A DNA stretch of 64,000 nucleotides from NCBI GenBank assembly GCA_023630585.1, contig CM042560.1, positions 9,766,001 to 9,830,000 of the forward strand, written 5' to 3'. The translations under genes and the position numbers were made by a program. Of this stretch, positions 46,501 through 59,700 are shown one piece after another. Every line of letters starts with the position of its first letter. Position 1 is the stretch's first letter. A model generated the notes under the pieces. It did not search any database and was not told the DNA's origin. It worked only from the letters and a program-made list of their open reading frames with translations. Origin of the DNA: Cranoglanis bouderius (Eukaryota > Chordata > Actinopteri > Siluriformes > Cranoglanididae).

Positions 46501-49500
46501 TTTTGATTTCGTTTTTATTTTTCGAAAATCATTACTTTTAGTTTGTATTTAGTTTTATTATCGTTTTAGTTTTTAATATCATGATTATCTATCTATCTAT
46601 CATCCACAAGCATTTATGATCAAATGATTGTTTCATTAAACCAAATTACACAGGTCATAATCCAACTGAATGCGCACTGTAACTGATTAAAACTTTTTTT
46701 ATTGTGAGATTTTAACATGCCACTGTAGTGCACAGTGTGAATGCGATGTCCAGTGTGAACAACCTTGTTGCTGACAATAACAGGAAATATTAAAATAAAA
46801 TTTACAACCCCAATTCCGAAAAAGTTGGGACGGTATGGAAAATGTTAATAAAAACAAAGAAGAGTGATTTGTAAATGTACTTTGACTTGTATTTAAACAA
46901 AAAACATATAAGGTATTTGATGTTTTACCTAATCAACTGCATAGTTTTTTGAAGATGTTTATTTTTAAATTGATGTATGCAACACGTTCCAAAAAAGTTG
47001 GGACGTCGTCTAATCATAGTATATTAGGAGCCTCGAAAAAAGGCTTAGTGTTAAGATCTCCGATCCCTCAGACGTCACTGTCTTAAAAACCATCATGAGT
47101 TTGTAATGGATATCCTGACATGGGCTCAGGAATTTTTTGGTAAACCTTTGTCATGCAACACCATTCACCGCTGCATCCACAGATGCAAGTTAAGGCTTTA
47201 CTATGCAAAGCAGAAGCCATACATCAACACTGTCCAGAAGTGCCATCGACTTCTTTGGGCTCTGTCTCATCCGAGATGGACAGTAGCATAGTGGAATCGT
47301 GTTTTGTGGTCCGACGAGTCAACATTTCAACAATAGTTTTTGGACAAAACCGTCGTGTTCTCCAGGCCAAAGAGGAAAAGGACCATCCAAGCTATTATCA
47401 GCGTCAGGTCCAAAGCCAGCATCTGTCATGGTATTGGGGTGTGTCAGTGCCCATGGCATGGGTAACTTGCACATCTGTGAAGGCACCATTAATGCAGAAA
47501 GATATGTACACATTTTGGAGCAACATTTGCTGCCATTCAGAGCAGGACAACGCCAAACCACATTCTGCCTGGATTACAAGCGCATAGTTGCATAAGCAGA
47601 GAGTGCGGGTGCTAGCATGGCCTGCCTGCAGTCCTGACCTGTCTCCGATTGAGAATGTGTGGCGCATTATGAAACGCAAAAGTACAGTTGCGCAGCTGAA
47701 GAAATGCATAATGGATGAATGGGGGAAAATTACACTTGCTAAACCCTACCAACTGGTGTCTTCATTGCCCAAATCCTTAATAAGTGTTATTAAAAGAAAA
47801 GGGGATGTTACACAGTGGTAAACCGTCGACTGTCCCAACTTGTTTGGAGTGTGTTGCAGTCATCAGATTTGAAATGTGTGTATTTTCAAAAATAAATTAA
47901 ATTCACAAAGTAAAACATCATATAATGTGTTAATAATGTGTTTTCAATGTAGTACAGGGTGAATTGAATTTTCAAATGACCTTTTGTTTGTTTTTTTGCA
48001 TTTTCCATACTGTGCCAACTTTTTCGGAATTGGGGTTGTAGCTAACATAACACGAGGCTAATTGTTATGTTGATAGTTATGACTAAATTGCAACAAATTA
48101 GCTAGCTAACTACAATATATGTGGAGTGTTGTTAGCTAAATTATACCATATTATCCTACCTCTTTCTGAGTACGTGTTTTATTTTTTATTACCGGCCCTC
48201 TCTGACTAGCAATGCAAAATAGTATGCTGGGCAGCGCTTCTCTTCATCTTCAAAGCTACCTGTGCTCTCCCAGTCAAACAGCAGTAAACAAGCGTTGTGT
48301 TGCGAGGCAATAGTTGGGTGTTACCACCTTGTGCAACGGAGGAGGGCTCTTAGTATTTTTATATGATTTATTATTACACACTAACAGTGGATTTTGAATA
48401 CCAATAATGTTACAAAATAAATTACTTCTACATGGATTTCACTTGATCATGGTATAAATATTGGGGTGTAATTGCTAGTTCTGTTTCCCCCGGAAACTAC
48501 AGCCCTGAGCTAATTCGCTACTCTAATTCTAATTCGCTACTCTGCCAAGGAGTTCTAATACACATTACTCTGCCATCTATTGGTCATTTAAGATTCGGCA
48601 ACATTGATGGATCCACTCCATTCAGCCGCTGTTTTTAAGTCAGACCACCAAACATTTAAAATACGAAAATGAAAGTTTTATTCTCTGAAATTCTATTTAG
48701 CTTTCGTTCGTATTGCCGGTGGACATTATAGCTGCAGTTTAGTTTTTGTTTATTTGAAAACACATTTTTAGTTTTATTTCAGTTAACGAAAATGTTTTTT
48801 CGCTGATAGTTTTAGTTTTTGTGATAGTTTTCGTTAACAATAATAACCTTGCTCCCCACGCACATCATTGAGTCTTGGGTTCCTATGACCCTGTCACTGG
48901 TTCACCGGTTGTCCTTCCTTGGTCTACTTTTGGTAGGTATTAACCACTGCATACCGGGAAAACCCCACAAGACATGCTGTTTTGGAGATGCTCTGACCCA
49001 GTCATCTAACCATCACAATTTGGTCCTTGTCAAAGTCGCTCAGATCCTTATCCTTGCCCATTTTTCCTGCTTCCAACACATCAACTTCGAGAGCTGACTG
49101 TTCACTTTGTTCATTTGCTGCCTAATATATCCAACACCTTGACAGGTATCACTGTAACGAGATAATCAGTGCTACTTCACTTCAACTGTCAGTGGTTTTA
49201 ATGTTATGGCAGATCAGTGTATATGCTGAACACTGAAGATGTGGGTTTGAGATCAAAGGATGAATATGAGATGATAGATCAGAGTTTCAGCTTTCATTTT
49301 CTGATATTTACCTAGATTATCTAGATGTTTTAAAATCTTAGAACATGGCACTTTTGTTTGTACCCACCCATTTTTCAAGTGATCAAAAATATATAGATTG
49401 TGTGACTGACAGGTGTTTTTTGTTGCCCAGATGTGCCCTGTTAGATTGATTGTTTAAACAATTAATAGCTCTGAATGTCTGCTCTTAGTTTGAACTCTGG

Positions 49501-50664
49501 GTTTTGTCTGTGAAGACTGCATTTAAAGGATATTTAAGGAATTTCATATTTATTTAAAGGATTAACCAACATGAAATCCATGGGAAGAAAGAAAGCCATT
49601 TTGAAGTTGAGAAGAGCGGGAAAATTCGATAAGAGCCATTGCACGAGCATTGGGCATAACCAATACAACAATTTGGTGGACTAACAACCAGACATGGAAT
49701 ATGTTGGCCAAGGAAAACAACAGCAGTTCATGATAAACAGTTTGAGAGATGTGAAGAAAAACCCAAAAACAACAGTCAGTGACATTAACAGCTTCACAGG
49801 GCAGGGGTGAAGGTATCACATTACACCATTTGAAGAAGACTTTGAGAGCAGAAATATAGAGGCCATACCACAAGATGCAAACCACTCATTAGTATGAAGA
49901 ATCGCAAGGCCAGATTGGAATTCACAAAAAAATACAGAGATGATCCAAAACATACGAGCTCATCGGTCAAGCTTGGTGGACATAGCGTCATGGTTTGGGC
50001 TTGCATGGCTGCTTCTGGAATGGGCTCACTAATCTTTATTGATGATGTAACTCATGATGGTAGCAGCAGAATGAATTCAGAAGTCTACAGAAACATTCTG
50101 TCTGCCAATTAACAGATAAATGCATCCAGTCTAATTGGGAGGAACTTCATCATGCAACAAGACAATGACCCCCAACATGCTGCCAACACAACAAAAGACT
50201 TCATTAGGGGGAAAAAGTGGAAGGTTTTACATTGGCCAAGTCAATCACTAGACCTTAACCCAACTGAGCATCCATTTCACCCCCTGAAGAGGAGACTGAA
50301 GTGAGAAACGCCCCAAAACAACAACCAAAAGTAGCTGTGGTACAAAAACATCTGGAAAAATATCACAAAAGAAGAATGCAACAGTTTGGTGAGGTCAGTG
50401 GGTTGCCGGCTTGATGCAGTTATGGCAAGCAAGGGATATGCAACCAAATATTACGTGTAGTTTACTTTACTTTAGTTTCAGACTATAGGTTCCTGTACTT
50501 TTGCTCACCTAAAAATTGGGTGGTCTGCCACCAAAGGTGCCATGTTCTAAGTTGTTTAACACATCTAGATGTGTTTGATTTTGATTGATCTCAAGCCCAA
50601 TTGTCTTCAATGTATAGCAAAAGCAAAAGGATTGGCCTTGCTGTTCCAGTACTTTTGGAGGGGA

Positions 50665-50721
<57 letters not shown>

Positions 50722-53700
50722 GCTTATGGTTTATTGAGTATCTGTGTTGCATGTCAGGGATGCAAGATAGCTTCATATTTTTTCTTTTTTCCCTGATTAG
50801 ATGCTGTGTGAACAGTCTGATGTGTTTGCATCAGCGTGTGCTATTGCCCGTGCTTTCCCACTCTTTACTCGTCGCTCTGCCTCATGCACAATGGAGAAGA
50901 AGCGTGTCACCGTGGAGTTTGTCATTGTTGGCCAGGACACTAGCCATTTGGATCCTTCCATGTTGGAGGTAATTCCTAATAATTATCATATTCAACGTGC
51001 TAGCCTGTTGAATTCCTTAATATGTGGCCAGCCCTGCACCTTTTAAAGAATACTTTATCTGGATCCCTGCCATTTTTTAACAATAACCTTTTTGATGACA
51101 CACTACAATAATCCTTTTTTGATTGCAGTCCCTTAACAACACGGCCGATGGTGTTCGTCTGGCAGCACGAATTGTGGACACTCCTTGCAGTGAGATGAAT
51201 ACCGACCACTTTCTGGAGGCAAGATATCTTTCTCTAATTATATAAATGTGGACATATTTTACTAAAATAAACATTCTTTGACTGGAACCATTCGTATAGC
51301 TTGATTAAGGATGTGCCTGTTCACATTCTGTATAGGAGATCAAAGCAGTGGGAAATGAACTGGGCATCACACCAACTATAATTCGAGGCAAGGAATTAAA
51401 ACAAAGAGGCTTTGGAGGTAAAATGTAAACACTATGTCTACTGTAGGAAGGACATTTTTATAATCTTATAAAAGAAAAGCATGCATAATCACAAGACAAA
51501 CTGAGTGAATGACTTTGTTTTTAAAACCACAGAGTAACCTTAGTGCGTTATTGTCTAGTTTAAACATTAGCTTGACCAATCTTCGTTTATTCAGCACTAC
51601 AGTAGTTATAAACTGTTGAACATATGAAAACCCATATTTAATGAAATATTTAACAAGATGAAATGAGCCACTTATACATTGACTTGAGAATATAAAGAAA
51701 TTATTATTTCTTTTTGCTAATTAGTCTATAGTCCAATCATTTTTTATTATTCTCATTTCAGGTATTTATGGTGTAGGTAAAGCAGCTGAACACCCACCTG
51801 CTCTGGCTGTGCTTAGTCACACCCCCTCAGCTGCCACTCAAACCATTGCGTGGATTGGCAAGGGCATTGTATATGACACGGGTGGCCTTAGCATTAAAAG
51901 CAAAGTAGGTATTTCTTTGACCTGCACTCAGGGTTGAGCTGTAACACTGAACACTCAGGGTTGAGCTGTAATGGAATATAAGTAATGGCATTACATCTGT
52001 ATTCGGTCCACAATACATTTTGAAAAGGCAATAATTCAGAATAGTTACCTTTTAAATAGTTTTAAATACCTTTTAAATGCCTTTTAAATTTAAATATTAA
52101 CCTTTTGAATTTGTATCCTTTATAGCAGAGGTGTCCAGACTTATGCAGAAAGGACCAGTGTGCGTGCAGGTTTTCATTCCTACCATCCAGATGGTCTGTT
52201 GAAAGGTTTGTTGATGGTCTATTTCATTCCATCCTGATGGTATATTGAAAGCCAAGATCAACTAATTAAACAGGTGGGATCAGGCATGGCTCCTGCTTTA
52301 TAGGAATGAAAACCTGCACCCATACCAGCCCTTTACAGATAAGATTGGACACCCCTGCTTTACAGTATGTAAGTATATCAGTATCCACTGATAAACACAA
52401 GCTATTAAAAAAAATTTTCATTAACTATATTGTTGTAAGTCATCACAATATGGGGAGACAAATGCAAGCAAATAATTAGTATTTTGCAAAATAATGGTTA
52501 ATTTTTGGTGTTTACAATGCAAGAAGTTTTGAGAACCATATTTTCCAATGTCTGAGCTTTATGTAATGTCCATTTAAAAATTTTCTTTTATACTTTTGAT
52601 GAAAACATAATTATCTAATTTAAATTAGATCAGTTTTAATGTTGCAGTAAACCCAAAGTTTGCATAAGCCAAACTTTACACGGTATGGTTTTGACACGAC
52701 TTGCTGTTGCTGACAGTTTCTTTTCAATTATGGCTAAATTGCATGTGGATCAAAGAGTAAATCATGAATAATTGATAACACAGTGTCAAAGGGTAAATGA
52801 TCTCACATAAATTCGTTCTCCCAAGCTGTTGGAGGAAATGTTATAAGCCTAGCTTAACATGGTCAGTTAAAGTCTTTATCATTAATATAGTGTGGATGCT
52901 CTGTAACCATGCACTGTAAATCTGCTCACGTAAGTGACGGGCTTGTTTCACAAGTTTAAATGCAAAGCCAACTAGTCACTGAGGGAAAAAGTGCCCTATG
53001 TGACTTCATCCTTTGGCTTCTCCTTTCCTTTTGAGGTTTCAGAAAATAAACAAGCGTAAACTAAACACTGCCTGGTTATCAACATTTTCAACTCGAACTG
53101 ACTGGTGGCATCACTGACATTTAACTATTGGCAATCTCACAGTGTGTGCACCTTTGTGATGCAACTTAGACCGTCACTTGCCATACCGTATAATTCCGGC
53201 TTTAAACAACTTTAACTATGAATGTTCTCGCATTTTCCTTTATTCTGTGTATAGAATAAAAAGTAATTTCCATATACACCACTTGGAGATATAACACAAA
53301 GACATCTACTGATCAAAATACAGTGGAACAGTATCTGTAGTAAAAATCTGTTCTGAATAAAATACTTGTTGAAATGGAATACACTACAAAATACATTTAG
53401 GAGGGTGGACACAGTGTTCAGACATCAATAATTTTTCAGAGTATTGTTCCCAACACTGGATACACATGTAGAAAAATTTACCTTATACTGATTCATCAGT
53501 TCATTAAATAAAAGTGCTGAACCAGTCATTTAACAACTGAAAAGTACACAAATATTTGGAGATTAACAAAGTTATTGTTAATATTTTAGCTGTGACCATA
53601 GTACTAACCCCATTTCCATAAAAGTTGCGATTTTTTTCTAAAATGCAATAAAAACAAAAATCTGTGATTTGTTAAGTCTCTTGAAACTTTAATTAACTGA

Positions 53701-56700
53701 CAAAAATACAAAGAAAAGATATTCAATGTTTTCACTGACCAACTTGATTATATTTTATAAATATAAACAAATTTAGAATTTGAGGCCTTTAACACACTCA
53801 AAAAAAAAAAGTTGGGACAGAGGCATGTTTACCACTGTGTTACGTCACCCTTCCTTTTAATTATACTTTTTAATCGTTTGGGAACTGAGGATACTAATTG
53901 TTGCAGGTTTGCAAGTGGAATTTTTGCCCTATTCTTGCTTGATACAAGACTTCAGCTGCTCAACAGTCCTTGGTCGCCATTCTCTGATTTTCCTCTTCAT
54001 GATGTACCATAGGAGACGGATCTGGACTGCTGGCAGGCCAGTCAAGCACATGCACTCTGTGTCTATGAAGCCACGCTGTTGTAGCACGTGCAGAATGAGG
54101 TCTGGCATTGTCCTGCTGAAATAACCATGGACTTCTTTGGAAAAGAAGTTGCCTTGATGGCAGCATATGTCTCTCTAAAATCCCAATATACACCTCCGCG
54201 TCAGTGGTACCTTCACACATATGCAGGTCACCCATGCCATGGGCACTGATGCACCCCCATACCATCGCAGATGCTGGCTTTTGCACCTTTCGCTTATAAT
54301 AGTCTGGTTGGTCTTTTTCATCTTTGGCACAGAGAACTCAACGTCCGTTTTTCCCGAAAACAAGCTGAAACATGGACTCATCAGCCCACTGCACAAGTTT
54401 CCACTGCCTTTCAGTCCATCTGAGATGAGCTTGGGCCCAGAGAACTTGGTGGCATTTCTGCATAGAGTTGATGTGTGGCTTCCTCCTTGCGTAATAGAGT
54501 TTCGGGTTGCATTTCTGGATGCAGCAGCGGACTGTGTTAAGTGACAACGGTTTTCCGAAGTACTCCCAAGCCCATGTGACTATATTTAACCTGATCCTCC
54601 AGAATGGTGTTACTTGAATATTCTATAAACTTTTTTGACTGCATCAAATTCTAAATTTGTTTATATTTACAAAAGTTACAGTTAAGTTGGTCAGTGAAAA
54701 CACTGAATATCTTTTCTTTGTACTTTTGTCAGTTAATTAAAGTTTCATGAGACTTGACAAATCAGTTTTTTGTTTTTATTGCATTTTCTGAAAAAAAAAA
54801 TCCAACTTTTCTGGAAATGGGGTTAGTATTTTGGAGGTGAAATTAAATAATGAATATTTCAGCTTTAATTTGAGGGTATTTACATCCAAATTGGGTGAAA
54901 AGTATAAGAATTACATATGCAATCCCACCATAATCATAAATTAAATAGTCATTTTCAATACTTGATTGCAAATCCTTTGCAGTTAATGACTGCCGGAAGT
55001 CTGGGACCCATAGACATGACCAGGCACTGGGTTTATTCCCTGTTGATGCTCTGCCAGGCCTTTACTGCAGCTGTCCTTAGTTCTTGCTTGTTCTTGGAAT
55101 GTTTTGCCTTCAGTTTTGCCTTCAGCAAGTGAAATGCATGCTCAGTTGGATTCAGGTCGGGTGATTGACCCCATTGCAGATCATTCCACTTCTTTGTCTT
55201 AAAAAAGTCTTGGGTAGCTTTCAAAATATGCTTGGGGCAATTATCCATTTGCATTGTGAAGCACCATCCCAATGACTTTTGAAGCACTTGAGTCACATCA
55301 TCAGTAAATACTAGGGAAACTAGTCCCATTGGCAGCCATACATGCCCACATCATAAGATGCGGTGGTATGCTTCAGATCAGTTCCTTTCCTTTCTTCATA
55401 ATTTTCACTTCCCATCATTCTCCTCTCACCATAGGATGTTGTTCCAGAACTGTACAGGCTTTTATGTTTTTGCTGTCTAAACTCTTGTCTAACGCCTGTT
55501 TCACACTGCATGCATGAGAAGAGCAGAAGCAGCATGGGCCCATTGTGCTTTCACACTGGAAGCGATTGTATCACACAGCTGAACTGCGGCTTGTGTACCG
55601 CAAATACAAGAATGTGTGCCAACAAAAGGTCAAGCCAGAAACATTTTAAATAAAAAATTACTCCTCCCACTGCCCCTGTTACGGTTTGAGGGTCATCAAG
55701 GTGTGTTTTGGCAAAATTCAGATGAGCCTTAATGTTCTTCTGAGTTAGCACTGATTTTTGCCTCGCCACTCTTCCACGGATGCCATTTTTGCCCAGTGTC
55801 TTTCTGATAGTGGAGTCATGAACAGTGATCTTTATTGATGCAAGAAAGGCCTGTAGGTCCTTTGATGTTGTCCTTGGCTCTTTTGTGACTTCCTGGATGA
55901 GTAGTTGCTGTGCTAATGGAGGAATTTTGGAAGGTTGGCCACTTCTGGGAAGGTTGGCCACTTCTGGGAAGGTTCACTACTGTGCCGAGGTTCTTTGGAG
56001 TCCTAAAGCCTTTGAAATAGCTTTGTAACCCTTCCCAGACTGATGTATTTCAATCACCTTCTTCCTCATCATTTCTGGAATTTCTTTCAACTTTGGCATA
56101 GTGTGTTACTGGATAAGACCTTTTAACCAACTTCATGCTGTTGAAAAAGTTCTATTGAAGTGTTGATTTGATTGCACAGGGTTTGCAGTAATCAGACCTG
56201 GTTGAGTCTAGTCCAGCTGAACTCCATTTTGAAAGCAGTTTCATAGATTTGGGGAATTAGTAACTACAGGGGCAAATACATTTTCACACAGGCCCAGTTG
56301 GTATTGGATAAACTTTTTTGCTTCAATAAATAACATCATTATTTAAAAACTGTATTTTGTTTTTACTCAGGTTGCCTTTGTTTTATCGTAGATTCGTTTT
56401 AATTTCTGAAACAATTTAGAGAGAGATGTACACAAAAACAGAAGAAATCAGCATGGGGCAAATAATTTTTCACGGCACTGTATGCCTACATCCTGGAAGG
56501 TGTTCTTTATCTGGCCAACTATTAAGACGGGGTTTTTCTTCACCAGGGAAAAAAATTCTGTCATACATTACAATTGTTTTCTGTGGTCTTCTGGACATTT
56601 TGATGTTCTTGAGCTCACCAAATAGTTGATTTGGCCCCACATATTTTTGCTATCTCTGGTGGATTTAGCTAGATTGGATTTACATGTAATCAACACTAGA

Positions 56701-59700
56701 CCTCTTATCTGCTTACTTGAAAGTGAAGTAATGAGGTAATTACACATATGGGCATGGAACAGCTGAACAGCCAATTGTGCAAATAAAATTGGTCCCTTAA
56801 AAAGGGGGACCACATATAAAATGTGCTGTAATTTCTATACCCTTCACCCAACCAATTTGGATGTAAATACTCTCAAATTAAAGCATCACTTTAGCAAAAG
56901 CAACACATGTGTCCAAATATTTATGGAACTGACTATAGATCATGTTGTAAAGTACCATCTTTCTTTGTAAAGAAAGTGAAACAGTGAAAATGCACTGCAG
57001 CACTTTTTGTCCCCCTTACTCAGGTAATGCTTGTACTGTTTTACAATCCAAACACCTATTTTACTTCCCTTCACAGAGCACAATGCCAGGCATGAAGAGA
57101 GATTGTGGCGGAGCAGCTGCTATTTTGGGAGCTTTTAAAGCCGCTGTCAAACAGGTGAAGAATCTGCACAGTAGTTACATACAACCCCAATTCCAAAAAA
57201 GTTGGGACCGTATGGAAAATGCAAAAAACAAACAAACAAAAAGAGTCATTTGAAAATTAAATTCACCCTGTACTGTATTGAAAACACATTATTAACACAT
57301 TATTTGATGTTTTACTTTGTGGATTTAATTTATTTTTGAAAATATATGACTGCAACACACTCCAAAAAAGTTTCGACAGTTTACCACTGTGTAACATTAC
57401 GTCTTCTTTTAATAACAATTATTAAGCGTTTGGGCACTGAAGACACCAGTTGGTTAAGTTTAGCAAGTGGAATTTTCAACAATTCATCCATTATGCATTT
57501 ATTCAGCTGCGCAACTGTACGGGGCCTTAGTTGCCTTATTTTGGGTTTCATAATGCGCCACAAAGGTCAGGACTGCAGGGAGGCCATGCTAGCACCCACA
57601 CTCTCTGCTTACGCAAGCATCCGGGCAGAATGCGGTTTGGCGTTGTCCTGCTCTGCTCCCATCTCAGATGAGACCAAGACCAGAGAAGTCAGTGGTGCTT
57701 CTGGACAGTGTTGATGTATGGCTGCTGCTTTGGATAGCAAAGCCTTAACTTGCATCTGTGGATGCAGCAGCGAATGGTGTTGACTGACAAAGGTTTAACA
57801 AAGTATCCCCAAGCCCATGTCAGGATATCCATTACAGACTCATGACGGTTTTTAAAACAGTGACGTCTGATCAGAGATCACATGCATTCAGAAGAGGTTT
57901 TTGCCCTTGCCCTTTACGTACTGAGATTTGACAAGATTCCTTGAATCTTTTAATTATATTGTGCACTGTAGATGGTGAAATGCCCAAAATCCTACTGATT
58001 TGTCTTTGGGGAATGTTGTTCTCAAAGTGTTGGATTATTCTGTTGGCAGATTGGCGAGCCTCAACCCATGCTTGCTCTTGAAAGAATAGGCCTTTTTTAG
58101 AGGCTCCTTATATACTATGATTAGACAATTGCCTCACCTGTTTCACATCACCTTTTTATTTCAACTTGTCACATCGCTATTAGTCCTAAATTGCCCCTGT
58201 TCCAACTTTTTTGGAACGTGTTGCATGTATCAATTTCAAAATAAACGTTTATCTTCAAAAAACTATGCAGTTGATTAGGTAAAACATCAGATACCTTGTC
58301 TTTATACCTTTTTTGTTTAAATAGAAGTCAAATTACATTTTCAAATCGCTCTTTGTTTTATTAGCATTTTCCATACTGTTCCAACTTTTTTGGAATTGGG
58401 GTTGTACGTAATTGGGGTTCTCGTAAGCCAAGATAACTGTCAGGGGAGATGAGAATCACCAGGATACCTTCTTATGTGGGACAGCAGACATGCCGAGACC
58501 TTCTACCTTCTAATAAAGTTACAAAGTAACATTTGACAAATTATTTGCAATAAATACCACTGTCATATAGCCATCTTTCCCTGGAACCCAATCAGAAGGG
58601 TGTTCAGAGATGACCACCATAGTCATACCACTAGGAGGGCTGATGTCTGAACCTTGTAGAACCTGGAGAATGTGCACAGTGACACGTAGATAGTAGTAGT
58701 ACAGAATTCCTGGAGCGGCATGCCTCAAAGTAAGGCCCATAAAGAGCATCTCGTAGAGTAGAATGGTGATGACGTCCACCACACACTTGGCCAGCCCCCT
58801 AGTGTCTTTCCTATGTGGCAGAAGAACTGTTGTCTGGCTTTGCCTGCACCTGAAAACCTTAGCTTATGGAAATTCAGGGTCTATAAGACACAATTAATTC
58901 TGCTCAAATCTAGAATTGGATGGAAATTTCAGTTCTTTTTCTGAACAATGAAGTAGGTCAAGTATAACTCTTTGTCATGTTTAATATATGTTGCACCCCG
59001 TCCAAGAGAGAACAAACTTCTTGGGTTAAAGCAACATGTTCGGTCTGATATCGATGAGGCCCTGAACCATGAAAAGATTGGGGTGGTGTAGTTGCTGCCC
59101 AGTGAGAAATGTTTTAGGCTATAAAATGTCCTTCACTTCAGCAACATGGACCATGGGAGTCTTTAATGGTGGGGCAGCTCTGTATAGGGCCTGTCCCACA
59201 AGGTGGATGGGGGCACTCAGGCACCTGCTAGAGGTGCTTGTGAGAGTTTGGTGGAACCTTTATGGATGAAATCAGATTGTGGTGGCTGAAAGGTGGTGCT
59301 ACATAGACAGACCAGATTTGGCTTGTGTAAACCAGATTGGGACAGAGAGTTGCCGCATATCCTAGCCATTGTGTTCCCTTGATAAGAATAAGGTGTCAAT
59401 CAGCCCTGGGGTCAGCTTCTGTAGATGTGAGTAATTATTCCAATGCTAGCAGTAAAATTAACATTCGGCCTCATTCATCAAGCTGGATATGAACATATTT
59501 ATGCATAAATCATTCGTATTGGTAACACAAATAAAATTGGGCTAGCAGTGCTAATGAGAGTAGGCCAACAAAGAGATAATGGATGCCATGGAGTTCCATA
59601 GTGTTCTATGAGAAAAATGCATTCGCAGTCTATAAAAATATTAGGGTTGAGGGGATGATAGGGGGTTATTGCTAGCTTTCGAGGCCATTAATCACAAACT

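Larger units (their letters stand above)
45590..49219 (-). mobile_element. Tc1-like transposon split by a nested pair
   Basis: Two halves, 45590-46390 and 48851-49219, together make one minus-strand copy of the family at 26130-27340. Transposase traces on the minus strand: YTMGRRQAGGGSVMPWAMF, LFQQDNESCHTAK, NSPDLNPTKQLWD (Glu replaced by Lys). The right end reads gttatggcagatcagtgt. The gap is a second transposon that itself holds a third. Confidence 0.75.
53548..56933 (-). mobile_element. Tc1-like transposon hosting two others
   Basis: The left terminal sequence (caaatatttggagattaac ... gtgaccatag) ends at 53602, where another Tc1 is inserted, and resumes at 54829 with ttggaggtgaaatt. The right end caaatatttatggaactgac precedes TA. 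Minus-strand transposase at 55329-55033: SLVFTDDVTQ, MQMDNCPKHILK (second Asp), SPDLNPTEHAFHLLK (Glu). A truncated Tc1 of another family occupies about 55660-56477. Confidence 0.75.

Noticed and set aside
50569..50796. Frames encoding long Cys-Val or Thr-His runs
   Set aside because: These are translations of the GT microsatellite.
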